From Eublepharis macularius (Eukaryota > Chordata > Lepidosauria > Squamata > Eublepharidae), in NCBI RefSeq assembly GCF_028583425.1, contig NC_072805.1, positions 16,130,001-16,194,000 of the forward strand: a stretch of 64,000 nucleotides of DNA, written 5' to 3'. The notes under the pieces were generated by a model. That model was not told the origin of the DNA. It saw only the letters and a list, made by a program, of their open reading frames with translations, and ran no database searches. Shown here in pieces: positions 10,680 to 23,469 of the stretch (positions are counted from its first letter, which is position 1; the number at the start of each line of letters is the position of its first letter). The translations under genes were made by a program, and so were the position numbers.

Positions 10680-12210
10680 CTGACGTGACTCCAGGATTCT
10701 ATTTTAAAAATTCAAAGCTTCTCTGAGACTCAGTAGTCCACTGGATCTTAACAGGTACATTCTTTTTACACAGATCAGTGAGTGGAGCTGCTAGGTTGCT
10801 GTACTTTGGAATAAACCGTCTATAGAATCCACAGGTCTCCAAGAAACTAAGCACTTGTTTCTTTGTCACTGGGATAGGACAATTAGTGATTGCATCAATT
10901 TTAACAGCAGAGGTGAAATCTTCCCTCCTCTAATCTGAAGACCCAAACACAAAACAGTAGAATTAACAATTTGACACTTTTGAAGACTTGATGGTCAACC
11001 TAGCCCTCTGGATTCTCTAGCACAGCACTCAGGTGTTGCAGGTGTTCTTGCTGACTATGGTTATATCATCCTTATAGGAAATGGCACAGTCCAAATCTTG
11101 AAGCACATGGTCCATTAACCTTTGGAACACCTTGCTGGCTGAACTAATTCCCAAAGGAAGTACACTGAAGTGAAATTGTCCCCCAAAGCATGTAAACAAT
11201 GTTATTTCTTTTCTCTCTGTGTTAATGGTACTTGCCAGTATCCACTGGCAAGTATCCACTGGCAAGATCAAAGGTAGTAACGTACTTGGCATGAGCCAAT
11301 CTCTCCAAGACTTCCTCAGTATTAGGTGAAGGATAATGATCTGTTTTGCAAAGTTTATTCAGCTTTCTACAGTCCATTCAGATTGAGTAGGGTCTGTTTC
11401 ATGTAGCTTCTTTTTAGTCACAATCACCAATTTACTGGATCATTCTGAAGGACAAGGTTCTAAAACCCATCTGTAGCATTTTCTCAAGCTCTCGCTTTAC
11501 TATTTCCTGCATAGGTCCTCTGATGGCATATGGATTGCATTTAATAGTTTCTGCAGATCAAGGCCATGAGTGAAAAGATCAGTTCCACCTGGCTGGTTGG
11601 TAAATACTTCGGAATAGTCTCTTAAGACACTCAATAATGGATCACGGTGGAGCATAGATAAGTTCTTGTTAACTGGTAATTGAGCCAGTCCATCAGGCTG
11701 TTCAATACCTGCTAATATGTATGGGATTTCATAGTCCAAATCAGGCCAGGCTTCAATCGACGTCTGCTGAGCACCCTGACTCTGATTAGAGTCTCTGATC
11801 TTCTGACGATTATTGCCACAACATTCCACAACTTCAAAAGGACCGACCCGATGTAAGTCCAATTTGTCAGGCTCTTCAGGACTCAACACCAAAGCTCGAT
11901 CTCCCTTCTGCAGCATTCTAGGCGTTGCAGTTCTCTGGCCTCAGTCAGAGTTTCTTGAGCAATCTGCCGGACTTTCTGCAAATTCTGTCAACAAAAAACT
12001 GTGGGGCAGACAGAGCGGTTTCGGGAGTGGAGGCCCCCTCCCACTTCCATTTCAACACCTGGCAGTTTTCTCCCAAATACCAGTTTATTAGGTGACAAAC
12101 CTGCCATCATGGCTTCTTGGTAGGCACTGGCAAGCAGAGGCAAGGCCTCATCCCAGCTGATACGGTTTTCTTCACAGAATGCATTCTTCATTCTGGTTAA
12201 AGTCCCCCCC
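10680..12210 (-). mobile_element. Ty3/gypsy-type fossil, Gmr1-like domain order (integrase then reverse transcriptase)
   Basis: Pieces of a retroelement pol region lie on the minus strand. From right to left, the element's own 5'-3' direction: an integrase-core-like segment (about 11988-12191, with the LSPNKLVFGR signature); an integrase C-terminal-like segment ('VGPFEV', about 11800-11916); a pre-RT leader (about 11500-11650); a reverse transcriptase palm segment (about 11029-11292, with FSVLPLGISSASKVFQRLM); and an RT-RNase H connector near 10690-10800. Integrase ahead of RT is unusual for Ty3/gypsy elements but known for the Gmr1-like group. The element is clearly broken in many places and old. 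No LTR pair could be assigned. The satellite array starts about 100 bp beyond its upstream edge. Confidence 0.7.
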
Positions 12211-12310
12211 CCCTTTTTCGACTTCCCTATGGGACTATGGGTGATAGGCCAAACTTAGATTCTGAGTAATTCCAGCTATCTAAAATTCCAGCTATCTAAC
12301 CTGAAACCTT
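12211..12310. other. Left border of the satellite array
   Basis: A poly-C/T stretch (12205-12220) and two copies of 'attccagctatctaa' (about 12270-12302) precede a stuttered 'aacctgaaaccttaaacctg' that slides into the first full monomer. Confidence 0.6.
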
Positions 12311-15300
12311 AAACCTGAAACTTTAAATTCTATAAAAGACATCCAGAGATCGCACCTCTTGTCCATGATGTTCAGATCCCTTGGATCCATCTTCACAATC
12401 CTGAGGCCTTCTTCCACGTCAGAGACCAAACCTGAAACTTTAAATTCTATAAAAGACATCCAGAGATCTCACCTCTTGTCCATGATGTTCAGATCCCTTG
12501 GATCCATCTTCACAGTCCTGAGGCCTTCTTCCACGTCTGAGACAGAACCTGAAACTTTAAATTCTATAAAAGACATCCAGAGATCTCACCTCTGGTCCAT
12601 GATGTTCATATCCCTTGGATCCATCTTCACAATCCTGAGGCATTTTTCCACGACTGAGACCAAACCTGAAACTTTAAATTCTATAAAAGACATCCAGAGA
12701 TCTCACCTCTTGTCCATGATGTTCAGATCCCTTGGATCCATCTTCACAGTCCTGAGGCCTTCTTCCACGTCGGAGACCAAACCTGAAACTTTAAATTCTA
12801 TAAAAGACATCCAGAGATCTCACCTCTTGTCCATGATGTTCAAATCCCTTGGATCCATCTTCACAATCCTGAGGCCTTCTTCCACGTAGGAGACCAAACC
12901 TGAAACTTTAAATTCTATAAAAGACATCCAGAGATCTCACCTCTTGTCCATGATGTTCAGATCCCTTGGATCCATCTTCACAATCCTGAGGCCTTCTTCC
13001 ACCTCGGAGACCAAACCTGAAACTTTAAATTCTATAAAAGACATCCAGAGATCTCACCTCTTGTCCATGATGTTCAGATCCCTTGAATCCATCTTCACAG
13101 TCCTGAGGCCTTCTTCCACGTCGGAGACCAAACCTGAAACTTTAAATTCTATAAAAGACATCCGGAGATCTCACCTCTTGTCCATGATGTTCAAATCCCT
13201 TGGATCCATCTTCACAATCCTGAGGCCTTCTTCCACGTCGGAGACCAAACCTGAAACTTTAAATTCTATAAAAGATATCCAGAGATCTCACCTCTTGTCC
13301 ATGATGTTCAGATCCCTTGGATCCATCTTCACAGTCATGAGGCCTTCTTCCACGTCGGAGACCAAACCTGAAACTTTAAATTCTATAAAAGACATCCAGA
13401 GATCTCACCTCTTGTCCATGATGTTCATTTCCCTTGGATCCATCTTCACAGTCCTGAGGCCTTTTTCCACGTCTGAGACCAAACCTGAAACTTTAAATTC
13501 TATAAAAGACATCCAGAGATCTCACCACTTGTCCATGACGTTCATATCCCTTGGATCCATCTTCACAATCCTGAGGCCTTCTTCCACGTCGGAGACCAAA
13601 CCTGAAACTTTAAATTCTATAAAAGACATCCAGAGATCTCGCCTCTTCTCCATGATGTTCAGATCCCTTGGATCCATCTTCACAGTCCTGAGGCCTTCTT
13701 CCACGTCGGAGACCAAACCTGAAACTTTAAATTCTATAAAAGACATCCAGAGATCTCACCTGTTGTCCATGATGATCAGATCCCTTGGATCCATCTTCAC
13801 AGTCCTGAGGCCTTCTTCCACGTCAGAGACCAGACCTAAACTTTAAATTCTATAAAAGACATCCAGAGATCTCGCCTCTTGTCCATGATGTTCAGATCCC
13901 TTGGATCCATCTTCACAATCCTGAGGCCTTCTTCAACGTCTGAGACCAAACGTGAAACTTTAAATTCTATAAAAGACATCCAGAGATCTCACCTCTTGTC
14001 CATGACGTTCAGATCCCTTCGATCCATCTTCACAGTCCTGAGGCCTTCTTCCACGTTGGAGACCAAACCTGAAACTTTAAATTCTATAAAAGACATCCGG
14101 AGATCTCACCTCTTGTCCATGATGTTCAAATCCCTTGGATCCATCTTCACAATCCTGAGGCCTTCTTCCACCTCGGAGACCAAACCTGACACTTTAAATT
14201 CGATAAAAGACATCCAGAGATCTCACCTCTTGTCCATGATGTTCAGATCCCTTGGATCCATCTTCACAGTCCTGAGGCCTTCTTCCACGTCGGAGACCAA
14301 ACCTGACACTTTAAATTCTATAAAAGACATCCAGAGATCTCACCTCTTGTCCATGATGTTAAGATCCCTTGGAGCCATCTCCACAATCCTGAGGCCTTCT
14401 TCAACGTCTGAGACCAAACCTGAAACTTTAAATTCTATAAAAGAAATCCAGAGATCTCACCTCTTGTCCATGATGTTCAGATTCCTTGAATCCATCTTCA
14501 CAGTCCTGAGGCCTTCTTCCACGTCGGAGACCAAACCTGAAACTTTAAATTCTATAAAAGACATCCAGAGACCTCACCTCTTGTCCATGATGTTCAGATC
14601 CTTTGGATCCATCTTCACAATCCTGAGGCCTTCTTCCACGTCTGAGACCAAACCTGAAACTTTAAATTCTATAAAAGACATCCAGAGATCTCGCCTCTTC
14701 TCCATGATGTTCAGATCCCTTGGATCCATCTTCACAGTCCTGAGGTCTTCTTCCACGTCGGAGACCAAACCTGAAACTTTAAATTCTATAAAAGACATCC
14801 AGAGATCTCACCTCTTGTCCATGATGATCAGATCCCTTGGATCCATCTTCACAGTCCTGAGGCCTTCTTCCACGTCAGAGACCAGACCTGAAACTTTAAA
14901 TTCTATAAAAGACATCCAGAGATCTCACCTCTTGTCCATGATGTTCATATCCCTTGGATCCATCTTCACAATCCTGAGACCTTTTTCCACGTCTGAGACC
15001 AAACCTGAAACTTTAAATTCTATAAAAGACATCCAGAGATCTCACCTCTTGTCCATGATGTTCAGATCCCTTGGATCCATCTTCACAATCCTGAGGCCTT
15101 CTTCAACGTTGAGACCAAACGTGAAACTTTAAATTCTATAAAAGACATCCAGAGATCTCACCTCTTGTCCATGACGTTCAGATCCCTTGGATCCATCTTC
15201 ACAGTCCTGAGGCCTTCTTCCACGTTGGAGACCAAACCTGAAACTTTAAATTCTATAAAAGACATCCGGAGATCTCACCTCTTGTCCATGATGTTCAAAT

Positions 15301-18300
15301 CCCTTGGATCCATCTTCACAATCCTGAGGCCTTCTTCCACCTCGGAGACCAAACCTGACACTTTAAATTCTATAAAAGACATCCAGAGATCTCACCTCTT
15401 GTCCATGATGTTCAGATCCCTTGGATCCATCTTCACAGTCCTGAGGCCTTCTTCCACGTCAGAGACCAAACCTGACACTTTAAATTCTATAAAAGACATC
15501 CAGAGATCTCACCTCTTGTCCATGATGTTCATATCCCTTGGATCCATCTTCACAATCCTGAGGCATTTTTCCACGACTGAGACCAAACCTGAAACTTTAA
15601 ATTCTATAAAAGACATCCAGAGATCTCACCTCTTGTCCATGATGTTCATATCCCTTGGATCCATCTTCACAATCCTGAGACCTTTTTCCACGTCTGAGAC
15701 CAAACCTGAAACTTTAAATTCTATAAAAGACATCCAGAGATCTCACCTCTTGTCCATGATGTTCAGATCCCTTGGATCCATCTTCACAATCCTGAGGCCT
15801 TCTTCAACGTCTGAGACCAAACGTGAAACTTTAAATTCTATAAAAGACATCCAGAGATCTCACCTCTTGTCCATGACGTTCAGATCCCTTGGATCCATCT
15901 TCACAGTCCTGAGGCCTTCTTCCACGTTGGAGACCAAACCTGAAACTTTAAATTCTATAAAAGACATCCGGAGATCTCACCTCTTGTCCATGATGTTCAA
16001 ATCCCTTGGATCCATCTTCACAATCCTGAGGCCTTCTTCCACCTCGGAGACCAAACCTGACACTTTAAATTCTATAAAAGACATCCAGAGATCTCACCTC
16101 TTGTCCATGATGTTCAGATCCCTTGGATCCATCTTCACAGTCCTGAGGCCTTCTTCCACGTCAGAGACCAAACCTGACACTTTAAATTCTATAAAAGACA
16201 TCCAGAGATCTCACCTCTTGTCCATGATGTTCATATCCCTTGGATCCATCTTCACAATCCTGAGGCATTTTTCCACGACTGAGACCAAACCTGAAACTTT
16301 AAATTCTATAAAAGACATCCAGAGATCTCACCTCTTGTCCATGATGTTCAGATCCCTTGGATCCATCTTCACAGTCCTGAGGCCTTCTTCCACGTCGGAG
16401 ACCAAACCTGAAACTTTAAATTCTATAAAAGACATCCAGAGATCTCACCTCTTGTCCATGATGTTCAGATCCCTTGGATCCATCTTCACAGTCCTGAGGC
16501 CTTCTTCCAAGTCTCACACCAAACCTGAAACTTTAAATTCTATAAAAGACATCCAGAGATCTCACCTCTTGTCCATGATGTTCAGATCCCTTGGATCCAT
16601 CTTCACAGTCCTGAGGCCTTTTTCCACGTCTGAGACCAAACCTGACACTTTAAATTCTATAAAAGACATCCAGAGATCTCACCTCTTGTCCATGACGTTC
16701 ATATCCCTTGGATCCATCTTCACAATCCTGAGGTCTTTTTCCACGTCTGAGACCAAACCTGAAACTTTAAATTCTATAAAAGACATCCAGAGATCGCACC
16801 TCTTGTCCATGATGTTCAGATCCCTTGGATCCATCTTCACAATCCTGAGGCCTTCTTCCACGTCAGAGACCAAACCTGAAACTTTAAATTCTATAAAAGA
16901 CATCCAGAGATCTCACCTCTTGTCCATGATGTTCAGATCCCTTGGATCCATCTTCACAGTCCTGAGGCCTTCTTCCACGTCGAAGACCAAACCTGAAACT
17001 TTAAATTCTATAAAAGACATCCGGAGATCTCACCTCTTCTCCATGATGTTCAAATCCTTTGGATCCATCTTCACAATCCTGAGGCCTTCTTCCACGTCAG
17101 AGACCACACCTGAAACTTTAAATTCTATAAAAGACATCCAGAGATCTCACCTCTTGTCCATGATGTTCAGATCCCTTGGATCCATCTTCACAGTCCTGAG
17201 GCCTTCTTCCACGTCTGAGACAGAACCTGAAACTTGAAATTCTATAAAAGACATCCAGAGATCTCACCTCTTGTCCATGATGTTCATATCCCTTGGATCC
17301 ATCTTCACAATCCTGAGGCATTTTTCCACGACTGAGACCAAACCTGAAACTTTAAATTCTATAAAAGACATCCAGAGATCTCACCTCTTGTCCATGATGT
17401 TCAGATCCCTTGGATCCATCTTCACAGTCATGAGGCCTTCTTCCACGTCGGAGACCAAACCTGACACTTTAAATTCTATAAAAGACATCCAGAGATCTCA
17501 CCTCTTGTCCATGATGTTCATTTCCCTTGGATCCATCTTCACAGTCCTGAGGCCTTTTTCCACGTCTGAGACCAAACCTGAAACTTTAAATTCTATAAAA
17601 GACATCCAGAGATCTCACCACTTGTCCATGACGTTCATATCCCTTGGATCCATCTTCACAATCCTGAGGCCTTTTTCCACGTCTGAGACCAAACCTGAAA
17701 CTTTAAATTCTATAAAAGACATCCAGAGATCTCACCTCTTGTCCATGATGTTCAGATCCCTTGGATCCATCTTCACAATCCTGAGGCCTTCTTCCACGTC
17801 GAAGACCAAACCTGAAACTTTAAATTCTGTAAAAGACATCCGGAGATCTCACCTCTTCTCCATGATGTTCAAATCCTTTGGATCCATCTTCACAATCCTG
17901 AGGCCTTCTTCCACGTCAGAGACCACACCTGAAACTTTAAATTCTATAAAAGAAATCCAGAGATCTCACCTCTTGTCCATGATGTTCATATCCCTTGGAT
18001 CCATCTTCACAATCCTGAGGCATTTTTCCACGACTGAGACCAAACCTGAAACTTTAAATTCTATAAAAGACATCCAGAGATCTCACCTCTTGTCCATGAT
18101 GTTCAGATCCCTTGGATCCATCTTCACAGTCCTGAGGCCTTCTTCCACGTCGGAGACCAAACCTGAAACTTTAAATTCTATAAAAGACATCCAGAGATCT
18201 CACCTCTTGTCCATGATGTTCAGATCCCTTGGATCCATCTTCACAGTCCTGAGGCCTTCTTCTACGTCGGAGACCAAACCTGAAACTTTAAATTCTATAA

Positions 18301-19725
18301 AAGACATCCAGAGATCTCACCTCTTGTCCATGATGTTAAGATCCCTTGGAGCCATCTCCACAATCCTGAGGCCTTCTTCAACGTCTGAGACCAAACCTGA
18401 AACTTTAAATTCTATAAAAGACATCCAGAGATCTCACCTCTTGTCCATGATGTTCAGATTCCTTGGATCCATCTTCACAGTCCTGAGGCCTTCTTCCACG
18501 TCGGAGACCAAACCTGAAACTTTAAATTCTATAAAAGACATCCAGAGACCTCACCTCTTGTCCATGATGTTCAGATCCCTTGGATCCATCTTCACAATCC
18601 GGAGGCCTTCTTCCACGTCTGAGACCAAACCTGAAACTTTAAATTCTATAAAAGACATCCAGAGATCTCGCCTCTTCTCCATGATGTTCAGATCCCTTGG
18701 ATCCATCTTCACAGTCCTGAGGCCTTCTTCCACGTCGGAGACCAAACCTGAAACTTTAAATTCTATAAAAGACATCCAGAGATCTCACCTCTTGTCCATG
18801 ATGATCAGATCCCTTGGATCCATCTTCACAGTCCTGAGGCCTTCTTCCACGTCAGAGACCAGACCTAAACTTTAAATTCTATAAAAGACATCCAGAGATC
18901 TCGCCTCTTGTCCATGATGTTCAGATCCCTTGGATCCATCTTCACAATCCTGAGGCCTTCTTCAACGTCTGAGACCAAACGTGAAACTTTAAATTCTATA
19001 AAAGACATCCAGAGATCTCACCTCTTGTCCATGACGTTCAGATCCCTTCGATCCATCTTCACAGTCCTGAGGCCTTCTTCCACGTTGGAGACCAAACCTG
19101 AAACTTTAAATTCTATAAAAGACATCCGGAGATCTCACCTCTTGTCCATGATGTTAAGATCCCTTGGAGCTATCTCCCCAATCCTGAGGCCTTCTTCAAC
19201 GTCTGAGACCAAACCTGAAACTTTAAATTCTATAAAAGACATCCAGAGATCTCACCTCTTGTCCATGATGTTCAGATTCCTTGGATCCATCTTCACAGTC
19301 CTGAGGCCTTCTTCCACGTCGGAGACCAAACCTGAAACTTTAAATTCTATAAAAGACATCCAGAGACCTCACCTCTTGTCCATGATGTTCAGATCCCTTG
19401 GATCCATCTTCACAATCCGGAGGCCTTCTTCCACGTCTGAGACCAAACCTGAAACTTTAAATTCTATAAAAGACATCCAGAGATCTCGCCTCTTCTCCAT
19501 GATGTTCAGATCCCTTGGATCCATCTTCACAGTCCTGAGGCCTTCTTCCACGTCGGAGACCAAACCTGAAACTTTAAATTCTATAAAAGACATCCAGAGA
19601 TCTCACCTCTTGTCCATGATGATCAGATCCCTTGGATCCATCTTCACAGTCCTGAGGCCTTCTTCCACGTCAGAGACCAGACCTAAACTTTAAATTCTAT
19701 AAAAGACATCCAGAGATCTCGCCTC
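12311..19725. repeat. Satellite sub-block A: mixed monomers, older copies of the 32-mer pattern
   Basis: This block carries three monomers with the same one-base shortening (gacctaaactttaaa near 13830, 18862 and 19680). Their spacings are 43 and 7 monomers minus the lost bases. The block 13879-15132 recurs at 19726-20979, offset 5,847 bp (50 monomers minus 3 bp). Variants at 16679 recur at 21825. So sub-block A contains rearranged relatives of the 32-monomer unit. Confidence 0.8.
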
Positions 19726-22700
19726 TTGTCCATGATGTTCAGATCCCTTGGATCCATCTTCACAATCCTGAGGCCTTCTTCAACGTCTGAGACCAAACGT
19801 GAAACTTTAAATTCTATAAAAGACATCCAGAGATCTCACCTCTTGTCCATGACGTTCAGATCCCTTCGATCCATCTTCACAGTCCTGAGGCCTTCTTCCA
19901 CGTTGGAGACCAAACCTGAAACTTTAAATTCTATAAAAGACATCCGGAGATCTCACCTCTTGTCCATGATGTTCAAATCCCTTGGATCCATCTTCACAAT
20001 CCTGAGGCCTTCTTCCACCTCGGAGACCAAACCTGACACTTTAAATTCTATAAAAGACATCCAGAGATCTCACCTCTTGTCCATGATGTTCAGATCCCTT
20101 GGATCCATCTTCACAGTCCTGAGGCCTTCTTCCACGTCGGAGACCAAACCTGACACTTTAAATTCTATAAAAGACATCCAGAGATCTCACCTCTTGTCCA
20201 TGATGTTAAGATCCCTTGGAGCCATCTCCACAATCCTGAGGCCTTCTTCAACGTCTGAGACCAAACCTGAAACTTTAAATTCTATAAAAGAAATCCAGAG
20301 ATCTCACCTCTTGTCCATGATGTTCAGATTCCTTGAATCCATCTTCACAGTCCTGAGGCCTTCTTCCACGTCGGAGACCAAACCTGAAACTTTAAATTCT
20401 ATAAAAGACATCCAGAGACCTCACCTCTTGTCCATGATGTTCAGATCCCTTGGATCCATCTTCACAATCCTGAGGCCTTCTTCCACGTCTGAGACCAAAC
20501 CTGAAACTTTAAATTCTATAAAAGACATCCAGAGATCTCGCCTCTTCTCCATGATGTTCAGATCCCTTGGATCCATCTTCACAGTCCTGAGGTCTTCTTC
20601 CACGTCGGAGACCAAACCTGAAACTTTAAATTCTATAAAAGACATCCAGAGATCTCACCTCTTGTCCATGATGATCAGATCCCTTGGATCCATCTTCACA
20701 GTCCTGAGGCCTTCTTCCACGTCAGAGACCAGACCTGAAACTTTAAATTCTATAAAAGACATCCAGAGATCTCACCTCTTGTCCATGATGTTCATATCCC
20801 TTGGATCCATCTTCACAATCCTGAAACCTTTTTCCACGTCTGAGACCAAACCTGAAACTTTAAATTCTATAAAAGACATCCAGAGATCTCACCTCTTGTC
20901 CATGATGTTCAGATCCCTTGGATCCATCTTCACAATCCTGAGGCCTTCTTCAACGTCTGAGACCAAACGTGAAACTTTAAATTCTATAAAAGACATCCAG
21001 AGATCTCACCTCTTGTCCATGACGTTCAGATCCCTTGGATCCATCTTCACAGTCCTGAGGCCTTCTTCCACGTTGGAGACCAAACCTGAAACTTTAAATT
21101 CTATAAAAGACATCCGGAGATCTCACCTCTTGTCCATGATGTTCAAATCCCTTGGATCCATCTTCACAATCCTGAGGCATTCTTCCACCTCGGAGACCAA
21201 ACCTGACACTTTAAATTCTATAAAAGACATCCAGAGATCTCACCTCTTGTCCATGATGTTCAGATCCCTTGGATCCATCTTCACAGTCCTGAGGCCTTCT
21301 TCCACGTCAGAGACCAAACCTGACACTTTAAATTCTATAAAAGACATCCAGAGATCTCACCTCTTGTCCATGATGTTCATATCCCTTGGATCCATCTTCA
21401 CAATCCTGAGGCATTTTTCCACGACTGAGACCAAACCTGAAACTTTAAATTCTATAAAAGACATCCAGAGATCTCACCTCTTGTCCATGATGTTCAGATC
21501 CCTTGGATCCATCTTCACAGTCCTGAGGCCTTCTTCCACGTCGGAGACCAAACCTGAAACTTTAAATTCTATAAAAGACATCCAGAGATCTCACCTCTTG
21601 TCCATGATGTTCAGATCCCTTGGATCCATCTTCACAGTCCTGAGGCCTTCTTCCAAGTCTCACACCAAACCTGAAACTTTAAATTCTATAAAAGACATCC
21701 AGAGATCTCACCTCTTGTCCATGATGTTCAGATCCCTTGGATCCATCTTCACAGTCCTGAGGCCTTTTTCCACGTCTGAGACCAAACCTGACACTTTAAA
21801 TTCTATAAAAGACATCCAGAGATCTCACCTCTTGTCCATGACGTTCATATCCCTTGGATCCATCTTCACAATCCTGAGGTCTTTTTCCACGTCTGAGACC
21901 AAACCTGAAACTTTAAATTCTATAAAAGACATCCAGAGATCGCACCTCTTGTCCATGATGTTCAGATCCCTTGGATCCATCTTCACAATCCTGAGGCCTT
22001 CTTCCACGTCAGAGACCAAACCTGAAACTTTAAATTCTATAAAAGACATCCAGAGATCTCACCTCTTGTCCATGATGTTCAGATCCCTTGGATCCATCTT
22101 CACAGTCCTGAGGCCTTCTTCCACGTCGAAGACCAAACCTGAAACTTTAAATTCTATAAAAGACATCCGGAGATCTCACCTCTTCTCCATGATGTTCAAA
22201 TCCTTTGGATCCATCTTCACAATCCTGAGGCCTTCTTCCACGTCAGAGACCACACCTGAAACTTTAAATTCTATAAAAGACATCCAGAGATCTCACCTCT
22301 TGTCCATGATGTTCAGATCCCTTGGATCCATCTTCACAGTCCTGAGGCCTTCTTCCACGTCTGAGACAGAACCTGAAACTTTAAATTCTATAAAAGACAT
22401 CCAGAGATCTCACCTCTTGTCCATGATGTTCATATCCCTTGGATCCATCTTCACAATCCTGAGGCATTTTTCCACGACTGAGACCAAACCTGAAACTTTA
22501 AATTCTATAAAAGACATCCAGAGATCTCACCTCTTGTCCATGATGTTCAGATCCCTTGGATCCATCTTCACAGTCCTGAGGCCTTCTTCCACGTCGGAGA
22601 CCAAACCTGAAACTTTAAATTCTATAAAAGACATCCAGAGATCTCACCTCTTGTCCATGATGTTCAGATCCCTTGGATCCATCTTCACAGTCCTGAGGCC

Positions 22701-23469
22701 TTCTTCTACGTCGGAGACCAAACCTGAAACTTTAAATTCTATAAAAGACATCCAGAGATCTCACCTCTTGTCCATGATGTTAAGATCCCTTGGAGCCATC
22801 TCCACAATCCTGAGGCCTTCTTCAACGTCTGAGACCAAACCTGAAACTTTAAATTCTATAAAAGACATCCAGAGATCTCACCTCTTGTCCATGATGTTCA
22901 GATTCCTTGGATCCATCTTCACAGTCCTGAGGCCTTCTTCCACGTCGGAGACCAAACCTGAAACTTTAAATTCTATAAAAGACATCCAGAGACCTCACCT
23001 CTTGTCCATGATGTTCAGATCCCTTGGATCCATCTTCACAATCCTGAGGCCTTCTTCCACGTCTGAGACCAAACCTGAAACTTTAAATTCTATAAAAGAC
23101 ATCCAGAGATCTCGCCTCTTGTCCATGATGTTCAGATCCCTTGGATCCATCTTCACAGTCCTGAGGCCTTCTTCCACGTCGGAGACCAAACCTGAAACTT
23201 TAAATTCTATAAAAGACATCCAGAGATCTCACCTCTTGTCCATGATGATCAGATCCCTTGGATCCATCTTCACAGTCCTGAGGCCTTCTTCCACGTCAGA
23301 GACCAGACCTGAAACTTTAAATTCTATAAAAGACATCCAGAGATCTCACCTCTTGTCCATGATGTTCATATCCCTTGGATCCATCTTCACAATCCTGAGA
23401 CCTTTTTCCACGTCTGAGACCAAACCTGAAACTTTAAATTCTATAAAAGACATCCAGAGATCTCACCTC
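19726..23469. repeat. Satellite higher-order repeat, 32 monomers (3,744 bp), copy 1
   Basis: Diagnostic variants at 19726, 20421, 21825 and 22995 all recur exactly 3,744 bp (32 x 117) later, at 23470, 24165, 25569 and 26739. Differences between the two copies are very few; one example is an A/G change near 20824 versus 24568. This is a recent large tandem duplication inside the array. Confidence 0.9.
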
